This document shows positions 14,439 through 22,572 of a DNA stretch of 37,552 nt, one piece after another. A program made the translations under genes and the position numbers. Location of the stretch: NCBI GenBank assembly GCA_022511425.1, contig JAFLRO010000020.1:1-37552 (forward strand). Direction: 5' to 3'. Source of the DNA: Acetatifactor sp. (GTDB taxonomy: Bacteria > Bacillota > Clostridia > Lachnospirales > Lachnospiraceae). A model generated the notes under the pieces. It searched no databases. It worked only from the letters and a program-made list of their open reading frames with translations, and was not told the DNA's origin. Positions within the stretch are counted from its first letter, which is position 1; every line of letters starts with the position of its first letter.

Positions 14439-16713
14439 CTTTATAGAGTTGTTCATCGGCCTCTGCAAGAGCCTCTGCCAGAGTTGTTTCGCTTTCAGCT
14501 TCCAGCAGGCAGCAACCGGCTGAAACTGTTATGTTGTAAGTCTTAGAACTGGTTCTGTTAAAACTGTCGAAAGCATCATAAATCGCACTCAGAATGTCTT
14601 CTCCCCTGGCCGTACCTTGATATGTAAGCACGCAGGCATACTCGTCTCCGCCGATTCTTCCCACAATGCCATTGCTGTCCACAATATGGGACAGGGTTTC
14701 TGCGATGTGCTTAAGGGAAAAGTCGCCCTCCTCATGTCCATAGCGGTCATTAATGATCTTTAAGTTGTTCATGTCAACGTATATGGCCAGGGTATTTCTG
14801 CCGGATTGTCTGTTTAAATCCAGCAGATGCCCGGCGCTGTCTTCAAAGCCGCGCCTATTAAGGATTCCGGTGAGTCCGTCCGATTTGGACAGAGCATCCA
14901 GGACAATATTGTTTTCCCGCAGTGTGACAAGATTGTCTTCCAGCTGCTGCTGAATCTCTTTATTGCTCAGCAAGAGGTGGATCATCTTTGCAGCGGTACT
15001 CATCTGACTGGTCAAAAACTCTCCGTGTTCGTACACAGAGTCCGCCAGATCGCAGAGCAGCAGACCATGGAGCATCTCACTGGCAAAAAGCGGAAGGAGC
15101 ACCAGGCGATAGTTTTCCGTCGGTTCCATAAAGCTGTTGTGATATATTTTTGCAAAGGGAACCGTCTGCTTCAAAAGCGGCACCATGGAAATATTACCCT
15201 TTTGCATGACTGCCTTCAGGTACAATTGCTCGGGCGGAGTAAATTGCTCCCTGTTCAGGTGAAGAATAGGCTTTTCAAAGATATATAAAAATGCATTCTC
15301 TATGTTCAGCCATTTCAGGCTGCTTAAAAGATAAGGATAACTCTGGTCGCTTCCTCTCTCAAAGGAGAAAAGACCATAGATAAACATCTTGATAATATTG
15401 TTCTCCTGACTGTTTTGGTTTGACAGGATGCTGATCCGGCAGTCCATTGAGGAGATGATATCTTGATAGATTGCAGAAAAGACATCCCTGAGTTCGCGTA
15501 TTCTGTCTGCATCGGGCTGCAGATTGGTCAGCATATGGTTGATTCGCTCAAAAACAAGCAGCAGAATACCCATATCTGCGTATTGGATTGCTCCGGCATT
15601 CAGGAAGGTATCTGTGCAGGTCATGATTTCCTCTATGGAGCAGGAAGGAGACGCATTTTTCCCATAACGGCAGAAAATGTTATGAATCAGGTTATGGAAG
15701 GCTTCTCTCAGCGGTTTCAGTTCCTCTGCGAACATATCCCTGTCATAACGGTAAAATACCTCGTTAAACAGCACATCCGGATCAAAGAGGTGAGATGTCT
15801 GCGATGCATCATCGCCATTATTAACGGGTGTACTGCAAATAGAAGCTCGCTGGACAAATTTCGTAGGGAGTGCGATACTTTCTATCTTTTGACCCTCCAG
15901 AAGCTGCATAGCTGACAGCAGCGCCTGATGACCCAAGGCCACAGGGCTTGCCGATACGGAGGAGAGAGGGGGATTCGCTCTGATGGCGCTCAGTGAGTCA
16001 TCAAAGCCCAGGATGGATATATCTCTCCCCGGAACTATGCCCCTTCCCTGAAGATATTCGTACAGGTTTAGAGCGGTTGCGTCATTGACGCAGAATACCG
16101 CCTCTAAATCGGGATTGTGATCAAATAAACAGTCCAGGCTTTCTTTGGGGCATTCGGAAAGATTTCCCTCAGCATAAGCATCCTGACTATATTCTATGTG
16201 GTGCTCAGCCAGTACTTCTAAAAAGATCTGCTTCCTCTCATGGGCGTCATAGTTATCGTCAGGACCGCCAATCATACCAAATCGGCGGTAACCAAGGACA
16301 TTGATCAAGTATTCTAATCCTTCTTTGATACCTGCGCCATTGTCGTAAGACACATTCGGATATCCTTCCAGTCTTGAAGCTACAAGTACAGTGGGGATTC
16401 CGCGGTAGGTTTCCATTAGCTTGACCAAACTGTCACGGGTGGTGAGACAGCCAATGCAGTCCGCCGCTACAAGTATGGCATCCACGTTTTCAGGTCTGGC
16501 ATAGGAAAATATGGTGTTATGCTGGTATTCGTACATAAGACCGATATCTCCCGGGGGCAGCTCCCTGTCCAGATATTTACCGGGCATCACAACAATGGTC
16601 ACATCAAACTTCTTAGCTGCCTGCAGCACACCTTGACAGAGTTGTCTGGTATAATCGTCCATAATTCCGCTCACCAGGAAGCCGATGATCGGTTTTCTGC
16701 GCTTTTGCACCAT
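14395..16713 (-). CDS. Cytoplasmic LacI-type sugar-sensor/diguanylate cyclase fusion
   Basis: A 772-aa multidomain protein. Residues about 8-290 are a periplasmic-binding-like sensor of the LacI/GalR effector type (GFLVSGIMDDYTRQLCQGVL; later VFCVNDATALNLYEYLQGRG and ISILGFDDSLSA), but without the N-terminal DNA-binding headpiece. Then come a helical region, a GAF-like segment (about 430-570), a short coiled coil and a GGDEF domain (about 595-765) with signature GRIGGDEY (GGDEY about 688-692). No signal peptide or membrane segment is seen, so it should sense a cytoplasmic ligand and make cyclic di-GMP. No RxxD inhibitory site is visible just before the signature. A GGAAGGAGG site precedes the start. 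It is divergent from a GH27 gene, suggesting a galactoside-related signal. Confidence 0.88.
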   Translation of the reverse strand: MVQKRRKPIIGFLVSGIMDDYTRQLCQGVLQAAKKFDVTIVVMPGKYLDRELPPGDIGLMYEYQHNTIFSYARPENVDAILVAADCIGCLTTRDSLVKLMETYRGIPTVLVASRLEGYPNVSYDNGAGIKEGLEYLINVLGYRRFGMIGGPDDNYDAHERKQIFLEVLAEHHIEYSQDAYAEGNLSECPKESLDCLFDHNPDLEAVFCVNDATALNLYEYLQGRGIVPGRDISILGFDDSLSAIRANPPLSSVSASPVALGHQALLSAMQLLEGQKIESIALPTKFVQRASICSTPVNNGDDASQTSHLFDPDVLFNEVFYRYDRDMFAEELKPLREAFHNLIHNIFCRYGKNASPSCSIEEIMTCTDTFLNAGAIQYADMGILLLVFERINHMLTNLQPDADRIRELRDVFSAIYQDIISSMDCRISILSNQNSQENNIIKMFIYGLFSFERGSDQSYPYLLSSLKWLNIENAFLYIFEKPILHLNREQFTPPEQLYLKAVMQKGNISMVPLLKQTVPFAKIYHNSFMEPTENYRLVLLPLFASEMLHGLLLCDLADSVYEHGEFLTSQMSTAAKMIHLLLSNKEIQQQLEDNLVTLRENNIVLDALSKSDGLTGILNRRGFEDSAGHLLDLNRQSGRNTLAIYVDMNNLKIINDRYGHEEGDFSLKHIAETLSHIVDSNGIVGRIGGDEYACVLTYQGTARGEDILSAIYDAFDSFNRTSSKTYNITVSAGCCLLEAESETTLAEALAEADEQLYKVKQLRKKEVEKAHT

Positions 16714-16817
16714 TTAATCCTCCTTCCGGACACTGATCCGGATACAGCATAACTTCTCTATGTTTTCAATTATAATGTATTCGGAAGAAAATGAAAAGAG
16801 GGAAAGCAAGATTTAAG

Positions 16818-16846
16818 TAGCAATGAACAGAGTGCCTCTGTATAAT
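16818..16846 (+). promoter_or_regulatory. Probable promoter of the GH27 gene
   Basis: A perfect TATAAT at 16841-16846 lies about 34 bases before the start codon of the alpha-galactosidase gene, with a weak -35 (TAGCAA, 16818-16823) at 17 bases. The poor -35 suggests an activator or weak basal expression. Confidence 0.5.
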
Positions 16847-16880
16847 GAGAGTAACTTAACTCAAAAGGAGGTCAAACATT

Positions 16881-18011
16881 ATGGTTAAATTAACACCGCC
16901 CATGGGGTGGAATTCCTGGAACACATTTGGGGACAAGATCAATGAGCAACTAATCTTTGATACTGCTGATATCATGGTGGAAAAGGGGCTTTTGGCAAAG
17001 GGCTATGAATACCTTGTCATTGACGACTGCTGGTCTCTGAAGGAGCGTGACAGCAATGAGCGGCTGGTGGCGGATCCGGAGAAGTTCCCCCACGGCATGA
17101 AAGCAGTGGCGGATTATGTACATTCTAAGGGACTTAAGTTCGGTATGTATTCCTGTGCCGGCAATCTGACCTGTGCAGGCTATCCGGGCAGTTTTGAACA
17201 TGAATTTATCGATGCTGAGACCTTTGCTGAGTGGGGCGTGGATTTCCTGAAATATGATTATTGTTATCACAGCCCCATCATACATGGAAAGTATCTCTAC
17301 AGCCGCATGGGGCTGGCTTTGGAGAATTGCGGCAGGGATATTTTATTCAGTGCATGCTCCTGGGGCGCTGACGAGACCCATGAGTGGATCAAGAGGACCG
17401 GCGCTTCCATGTGGAGATCCACCGGAGACATTTTTGATACCTGGGATTCCATCAAGGATTTGGTCAAGCAGCAGGAGAGGCTGCATCCTTATAATGGGGT
17501 TGGCTGCTTTAATGACATGGATATGCTGGTGGTGGGTATGTACGGCAAAGGGAACGTGGGCCTGAAGGGCTGTAATGATACCCAGTACAAGACCCATTTC
17601 TCCATGTGGGCCTTCATGGGCTCACCGCTGATGATTGGCTGTGATATCCGCAGCATGAATCAGGAGACCCTTGACATTCTCACCAATGAGGAAATGATCC
17701 GTATCAACCAAGATCCCGCGTGTCGCCAGCCGATGAAACTGGTGGGAACCTGGACGGGAGATGACCTGCTGCTCTACGCAAAACAGCTGGCAGGGGGCGA
17801 TATCGCTATCGGACTGTTTAATCTGAGGGAGGAAAAGGCTTATGCACGGGTTAATTTAGACGAGGTGGGCCTTCCTTTCAGTACCGGCAAAACTCTGGAA
17901 TTGACGGAAGTGTGGACAGGAGAGAAGACTACGGTAAAGAACGCCAACTTCATAAAGGGCTTGGAACCCTTTGACTGTGCTGTTTATCGTGCGAAGGTGG
18001 TCAATCTGTAA
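16881..18011 (+). CDS. Alpha-galactosidase, glycoside hydrolase family 27
   Basis: A 376-aa GH27 retaining glycosidase. The family opens with TPPMGWNSWNTFG; IDDCW follows near residue 49. The nucleophile is the Asp of LKYDYC (about residue 126) and the acid/base is the Asp of STGDI (about residue 183). WAFMGSPLMIGCDI leads into the C-terminal beta domain. The most likely reaction is removal of terminal alpha-galactose from raffinose-type sugars or galactomannan, although GH27 also contains alpha-N-acetylgalactosaminidases. There is no signal peptide, so the substrate is imported first. A very strong AAAAGGAGG site precedes the start. The stop overlaps the start of the following small gene by one base. 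Confidence 0.92.
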   Translation: MVKLTPPMGWNSWNTFGDKINEQLIFDTADIMVEKGLLAKGYEYLVIDDCWSLKERDSNERLVADPEKFPHGMKAVADYVHSKGLKFGMYSCAGNLTCAGYPGSFEHEFIDAETFAEWGVDFLKYDYCYHSPIIHGKYLYSRMGLALENCGRDILFSACSWGADETHEWIKRTGASMWRSTGDIFDTWDSIKDLVKQQERLHPYNGVGCFNDMDMLVVGMYGKGNVGLKGCNDTQYKTHFSMWAFMGSPLMIGCDIRSMNQETLDILTNEEMIRINQDPACRQPMKLVGTWTGDDLLLYAKQLAGGDIAIGLFNLREEKAYARVNLDEVGLPFSTGKTLELTEVWTGEKTTVKNANFIKGLEPFDCAVYRAKVVNL

Positions 18012-18208
18012 TGAGTGTCTGTATGCAATGCGCCAAGGAATTGACCTACAATGAAATTGGGGCTCATAAGAAGTTTGTAAACAGGGGAAGCACCAGCTTC
18101 CTCTGTAAGCCCTGCCTTGCAAAAAAGCTGGGAGTTACGGTTGAGGATATTGACCGGAAAATCGGGGAGTTCATAGAACAGGGATGTACGCTGTTTGTGG
18201 AGGAGTAG
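18011..18208 (+). CDS. Small zinc-ribbon-like protein, unknown function
   Basis: A 65-aa protein with two CxxC knuckles (CMQC near residues 4-7 and CKPC near 32-35) about 24 residues apart, the spacing of a zinc ribbon, followed by a helical tail (VEDIDRKIGEFIEQGC). The start codon overlaps the GH27 stop (TAATG), so translation is coupled to the glycosidase. I do not recognise a named family. A regulatory or adaptor role is possible but not shown. Confidence 0.75.
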   Translation: MSVCMQCAKELTYNEIGAHKKFVNRGSTSFLCKPCLAKKLGVTVEDIDRKIGEFIEQGCTLFVEE

Positions 18209-18422
18209 GAAAAGATCCATTTGTGCTTGTTTCACAGCATACATAGTGTCTTTGCAGTGTTGCCAGAGTATGTGTCCGTTGGAGTTATAAGAAATGTGAT
18301 GCTCGTAAAAAACGGGTATGGGGGTATAAATAATGATCATTGATGACAAGGCATAGGCAAGGTATCTCAAAGAAACATTTTGTAGGCTGTAGTCGTAGCG
18401 GTAGATAAAAAAACATATAATC

Positions 18423-18451
18423 TTGACGAATAGTATTGCATATAGTATCAT
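18423..18451 (+). promoter_or_regulatory. Promoter of the hicAB operon
   Basis: TTGACG at 18423-18428 and TATCAT at 18446-18451 are 17 bases apart. The site lies 23 bases upstream of the proposed hicA start, leaving a very short leader. Confidence 0.65.
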
Positions 18452-18473
18452 ATATAAAAAGGAGATGATGTCG

Positions 18474-18701
18474 GTGCCAAGTGTAGAAAAAATAATAGAT
18501 AAAATGAAACGTCAGCCGAATGGAATCAGAGCTGATGATGCTGACAAGGTTTTAGAGGCTTATGGCTACAAGTCGGTGAGACAAAAAGGAAGTCATAAAC
18601 ACTATTTGAATATAAAAACTGGAGACCTGATTACGATAAAGCAAGAGAACCCATTAAAGAAAGTATATGTGATAGATATTTTAAATCGAATAGGGGAGTA
18701 A
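18474..18701 (+). CDS. hicA: HicA toxin (mRNA interferase)
   Basis: A 75-aa HicA-type toxin. The family has a double-stranded-RNA-binding fold and cleaves mRNA during translation. Landmarks are VEKIIDKMKRQPNG, LEAYGYKSVRQKGSHKHY with the catalytic histidine in GSH, and the C-terminal VYVIDILNRI. I chose the GTG at 18474 because AGGAG lies nine bases upstream and the N-terminus then reads MPSVEKI, as in relatives. ATG codons at 18465 and 18468 are in frame but too close to the Shine-Dalgarno. HicB follows after an 89-base gap, longer than is usual for this pair. Confidence 0.85.
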   Translation: MPSVEKIIDKMKRQPNGIRADDADKVLEAYGYKSVRQKGSHKHYLNIKTGDLITIKQENPLKKVYVIDILNRIGE

Positions 18702-18726
18702 AACCATTAAATCGGATATAATGGTT
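18702..18726 (+). promoter_or_regulatory. Inverted repeat between hicA and hicB
   Basis: AACCATTA and TAATGGTT form a perfect 8-bp dyad around a 9-base spacer, starting at the hicA stop codon. No T-run follows, so it is not an obvious terminator. It may be an operator or an RNA hairpin that sets the toxin-to-antitoxin ratio. Confidence 0.5.
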
Positions 18727-18790
18727 GTAGAAAAGGTTGAGGGCGAATGATTGAAAGAAGATAACGAAAAAAGAACCTGGAGGAAAGAAG

Positions 18791-19135
18791 ATGGAATTAA
18801 AGGATTATATGGAATTACCCTATACAAGAGTTGTCCAAGAGAAAAATGATGAAAGTGGACATTATTTTTATGGCTATATTCTGGAACTTGACGGATGTCA
18901 AAGTACAGGAGAAACGTTAGATGAGTTGTACCAGAACTTGAATGAGGCAATGGAAGGATATTTGGAAATAAAGATTGAAAACAATCTTCCCATACCTATA
19001 CCGGAATCCGCAGATGATTATAGTGGTAAATTTGTTGTTAGGATACCCAAAACGCTGCATAAAAGGTTGGTCATAGAGGCAAATAAAGAGGGAGTAAGTC
19101 TGAATCAATTAGCTTTGTTTAAATTATCCAGTTGA
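18791..19135 (+). CDS. hicB: HicB antitoxin
   Basis: A 114-aa HicB-type antitoxin. The N-terminal half is the degraded RNase H-like fold that covers the toxin (YGYILELDGCQSTGETLDELYQNLNEAMEGYLE). The C-terminal part (KFVVRIPKTLHKRLVIEANKEG, SLNQL) is a ribbon-helix-helix DNA-binding domain, so it should also repress its own operon. A GGAGGAAAG site precedes the start. It is the partner of the upstream HicA. Confidence 0.88.
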   Translation: MELKDYMELPYTRVVQEKNDESGHYFYGYILELDGCQSTGETLDELYQNLNEAMEGYLEIKIENNLPIPIPESADDYSGKFVVRIPKTLHKRLVIEANKEGVSLNQLALFKLSS

Positions 19136-19205
19136 TTGAAAGGGCTAATATAATCAGATTCTAGCCATAGAGTATTTTGGACAATGTATTGGAAAAGAAA
19201 TGTTG

Positions 19206-19234
19206 TTGACAAATGGAAAGTGCTGTATTATACT
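19206..19234 (+). promoter_or_regulatory. Consensus promoter of the ABC transporter operon
   Basis: TTGACA at 19206-19211 and TATACT at 19229-19234 are separated by 17 bases. The first palindromic operator begins six bases downstream of the -10 element, over the expected transcription start. The strong core and overlapping operator point to control by repression. The 5' leader is about 200 bases long. Confidence 0.8.
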
Positions 19235-19239
19235 CCATA

Positions 19240-19257
19240 TTAGTTAGACATAACTAA
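19240..19257. promoter_or_regulatory. DtxR/IdeR-like operator 1
   Basis: TTAGTTA, 4 bases, TAACTAA is a perfect 7-bp dyad located at the predicted transcription start. The pattern resembles the TTAGG-TTAG-CTAACC type boxes of DtxR-family metal-dependent repressors. The match is by eye, so another repressor family is possible. Confidence 0.6.
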
Positions 19258-19351
19258 CCTTGAGAGATATAGCACATAATATTTGTTGTACAGATAACAA
19301 GGCTATTTGTAGAGAAGCTGCTTGAAAGAGCGGTTTTCTTTCTCTTTCTAA

Positions 19352-19367
19352 GTTAGGTAAAACTAAC
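19352..19367. promoter_or_regulatory. DtxR/IdeR-like operator 2
   Basis: GTTAG, 6 bases, CTAAC repeats the core of operator 1 with the same spacing, about 109 bases further downstream inside the leader. Two matching dyads in one control region support a shared regulator. Confidence 0.55.
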
Positions 19368-19446
19368 CCGAATCAATCCAAAACATCTCTGTTTTTTACC
19401 GAAAGGACAGGGGTAAATAATCAAAAGGAATGAGGGAGGAAGCTAT

Positions 19447-20148
19447 ATGGCGATCGTTACATTTGAAAATGTGACCCGCATTTACAAAAGCGGAGATCAC
19501 GAACAAAAAGCTCTGGACAGTGTAAATCTGTCCTTGGAAGAAGGGAAATTTGTGGTTATCCTCGGACCCAGCGGGGCGGGGAAGAGTACACTGCTCAATC
19601 TGCTGGGAGGACTTGACAGCCCTACAAGCGGCAAGATTACTGTTAACGGCCGCGACATCTCTACGCTCACCGCCAATGAACTTGCCGATTACCGGGCAGC
19701 AACGGTGGGATTTGTGTTTCAGTTCTATAATCTGATTCCTACTTTGACAGTGTTAGAAAACGTCTCATTGGTCAAGGAGATTGCGACGGATCCATTGGAT
19801 GCAAAGCAGATGCTGGCAGAAGTCGGTCTTGCCAATCACATGAAAAAATTTCCCGCGGAGCTTTCGGGGGGAGAACAGCAGCGCGTCTCCATTGCCCGGG
19901 CACTGGCCAAGAATCCAAAGATTCTGCTCTGTGATGAGCCCACCGGCGCCCTGGATTCCGAGACCGGTGTGTTGGTATTAAAGCTGTTGCTCTCTATGGC
20001 GCGCAACTACAACAAGACCATTGTGATCGTGACCCATAATCAGAACATTGCCAAGATGGCGGATGTGGTGATTCGCGTGAAAAACGGTAAAATCCGCTCC
20101 TATGAGGAGCAGTCTGCACCTTTGAGTGCGGAAGAAGTGGAGTGGTGA
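19447..20148 (+). CDS. ABC transporter ATPase (MacB/LolD type)
   Basis: A 233-aa ATPase of the MacB/LolD/FtsE branch. The Walker A motif is GPSGAGKST (about residues 38-46), the Q-loop region is [18 protein letters not shown], the signature is [15 protein letters not shown], and Walker B is [15 protein letters not shown], with the H-loop in VTHNQ. These ATPases power FtsX-like permeases in lipoprotein release, peptide export or antimicrobial resistance. The start has a GAGGGAGGAAG site. The permease gene begins three bases after the stop. Confidence 0.93.
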   Translation: MAIVTFENVTRIYKSGDHEQKALDSVNLSLEEGKFVVILGPSGAGKSTLLNLLGGLDSPTSGKITVNGRDISTLTANELADYRAATVGFVFQFYNLIPTLTVLENVSLVKEIATDPLDAKQMLAEVGLANHMKKFPAELSGGEQQRVSIARALAKNPKILLCDEPTGALDSETGVLVLKLLLSMARNYNKTIVIVTHNQNIAKMADVVIRVKNGKIRSYEEQSAPLSAEEVEW

Positions 20149-20151
20149 GTT

Positions 20152-22422
20152 ATGATGATGCGGAAATTGCTGCGCACAGCGTGGAAGTATAAGACACAAT
20201 TTATCTCTATGATTATCATGGTTGCCATAGGCGTAGGGATTTTTCTCGGTTTCAATATTGAGTGGAAAAGCATTGAAGCAGACACTTCATCCTTTTTTGA
20301 GGCGACAAAGTACGCTGACTTCAGGCTGTATGACCAGAATGGTTTTTCAGAGGAGGATATTGAAGCAATCCGGAAAATAGAAGGCGTGGATGCAGCTACC
20401 CGATTTTTTTCTGTGAATGTGGATTTGGAGGACTCTAAAAAGTCCATCTGTCTGAACATATCAGAGAGTTATAATGTTTCTACCATGCTTGTGATGAAGG
20501 GTATGGAATATGATGAAGAATGCGACGGTATCTGGATTTCTGACCGATTTGCCGAGGCGAACGGTCTGGATGTGGGTGACACCCTTACTATGGTTTTTGA
20601 CGGTACTAAAGTCAGCAGAGAGATTGTCGGACTGGTCAAAAGCGGAGAGATGATGATATGTACATCGGGAGAGAATCAGCTAATGCCTGATTTTACTACT
20701 TTTGGCTTTGCCTATGTGACACCGGAGACATTAAGACAGGTTTTGGGTGTAGCATTCTATCCACAGATCAATCTGCGCTCCGAGCTGGAAAAGGTCAAGC
20801 TGGAGCAGGCGGTGGCGGAGGCGCTGGGTCGAACGATACTGACTCTTTCCAAGGAACAGCATGTGTCCTACGCCGGCGCTCTGAGTGAGACGGAGGAGGG
20901 TCAGACCATGGGCTCCATACTGCCGGTGCTGTTTCTTGTGATTGCAATATTGACCATGGTTACCACTATGCACCGAATTACCGCAAATGAAAAGACCCAG
21001 ATTGGAACGCTAAAGGCGCTGGGCTTTCGCGACCGTCGCATCCTTCGGCATTATACCTCCTATGGTTTTGTGATTGGTCTTGTGGGCACGGTTTTGGGAA
21101 TTATACTGGGGTATTGGATATCCTCATTTATTATCAGTGCCGACGGTATGATGGGCACCTATTTTGATCTACCGGACTGGTCGCTTGTAATGCCGGATTT
21201 CTGTTGGCCGCTTATTGTGCTGATTGTACTACTGCTGACTTTGATTAGTTTTCTTTCTGTCAGGCAGATGTTGAAAGGAACAGCTGCTGACGCGCTGCGC
21301 CCCTATGCGCCGAAGGCAATGAAACAAAGTTTGGTGGAACGTTTGCCATTTTTAAGCAGCATGTCCTTTGGAACAAAATGGAATTTACGTGATGTGCTAC
21401 GCCATAAATCCCGCTCTGCCATGACCCTGATTGGTGTGGCCGGCTGTATGATTCTGCTGGTGGGCGGATTTGGCATGAAGGATACCCTGGCAGAATACCT
21501 GAGACTGCTGGACGAGGATATCTGCAATTATGCTACACAGGTGAATCTGTCCGAGACTGCGTCAAAAGACGATGCCCTTGCACTTGCCGGACAACTGAAT
21601 GGGGACTGGCTGGCTTCCTGCGGAGTAAGCTACCGGGGAGAGGCTGTCAGTTTGGAAATCTATTCAGCGGAGAGAGGAAAAATCCGCTTTGTGGACGGGG
21701 ATAATATCCTTATGGAGCTGACTGACGAAGGAGTTTATCTTTGTCAAAGGCTGATGGACACGGCAAAGATAGGCGATATCATTGAATTCTCTCCCTATGG
21801 CAGCGAAGAAACATACCGGGTCAAGGTGGCGGGGTATTATAGGTCAGTGATAACTGAGAGTATTGTCATGACCGATGCATGTGCCGACCGCATGGGGATT
21901 TCCTATAACATTTCCGCTATTTATACCGACGAGAAATCGGATGATATCGGAGTTTCATCCGTCATAGCAGGAAAACAGGATAAGCAGACACTGATGGATT
22001 CCTATGACTCCTTTTTGGAAATCATGAATGTAATGGTGCTGCTTCTGGTGATTGCCGCAGTGGTATTGGGTATTATTGTTCTATACAATCTGGGCGTGAT
22101 GAGTTATCTGGAGCGCAGTCGGGAGCTGGCAACATTGAAAGTACTGGGTTTCCGTGATCAGCATATTGGCCGTCTGCTGGTCAGCCAAAATCTCTGGCTG
22201 ACAGTGATCGGTGTTCTGATCGGGCTGCCGGGCGGATTTGGCACTCTCTATTGGCTGCTCAAAGCCTTGGCTACGGAATATGAGTTGAAGATGTCAATCG
22301 GGATTGTGACATATGCATTCAGTGTCCTGCTGACTTTTGGAACTTCCTTGTTGGTGGGCTGGATGGTAGCAGGTAAGAATAGGAAAATCGACATGGTGGA
22401 AGCGCTGAAAGGTGCGGAGTAG
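20152..22422 (+). CDS. FtsX/MacB-like ABC permease
   Basis: A 756-aa permease with the two-FtsX-unit layout. The first transmembrane segment is at about residues 13-33, followed by a large extracellular domain. A three-helix cluster follows at about residues 260-385, then a linker and another helix near 425. A second extracellular domain follows, and a final three-helix cluster lies at about 630-740. The repeated FtsX motifs KALGFRDRRILRHY and KVLGFRDQHIGRLL show the duplicated unit. Mechanotransmission from the ATPase to extracellular domains is expected; the substrate is unknown. Three ATG codons in a row occur at 20152, 20155 and 20158, and any could be used. Confidence 0.9.
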   Translation: MMMRKLLRTAWKYKTQFISMIIMVAIGVGIFLGFNIEWKSIEADTSSFFEATKYADFRLYDQNGFSEEDIEAIRKIEGVDAATRFFSVNVDLEDSKKSICLNISESYNVSTMLVMKGMEYDEECDGIWISDRFAEANGLDVGDTLTMVFDGTKVSREIVGLVKSGEMMICTSGENQLMPDFTTFGFAYVTPETLRQVLGVAFYPQINLRSELEKVKLEQAVAEALGRTILTLSKEQHVSYAGALSETEEGQTMGSILPVLFLVIAILTMVTTMHRITANEKTQIGTLKALGFRDRRILRHYTSYGFVIGLVGTVLGIILGYWISSFIISADGMMGTYFDLPDWSLVMPDFCWPLIVLIVLLLTLISFLSVRQMLKGTAADALRPYAPKAMKQSLVERLPFLSSMSFGTKWNLRDVLRHKSRSAMTLIGVAGCMILLVGGFGMKDTLAEYLRLLDEDICNYATQVNLSETASKDDALALAGQLNGDWLASCGVSYRGEAVSLEIYSAERGKIRFVDGDNILMELTDEGVYLCQRLMDTAKIGDIIEFSPYGSEETYRVKVAGYYRSVITESIVMTDACADRMGISYNISAIYTDEKSDDIGVSSVIAGKQDKQTLMDSYDSFLEIMNVMVLLLVIAAVVLGIIVLYNLGVMSYLERSRELATLKVLGFRDQHIGRLLVSQNLWLTVIGVLIGLPGGFGTLYWLLKALATEYELKMSIGIVTYAFSVLLTFGTSLLVGWMVAGKNRKIDMVEALKGAE

Positions 22423-22470
22423 CGGCATAAAGGTATACTTAGAATACTTATAGAACTTAGAACGCGCTTA

Positions 22471-22499
22471 TTGACTTCTGAAAATTCCAACGGTAAAAT
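22471..22499 (+). promoter_or_regulatory. Promoter of the chemoreceptor gene
   Basis: TTGACT at 22471-22476 and TAAAAT at 22494-22499 are 17 bases apart, about 74 bases before the receptor start. No flagellar sigma-28 motif was obvious nearby. Confidence 0.6.
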
Positions 22500-22572
22500 G
22501 TAAAGTTAGATAGCAATCATTAATATACGGTATGGATCTAACATACAAGTATCAACACGGAGGAATGGGCAA

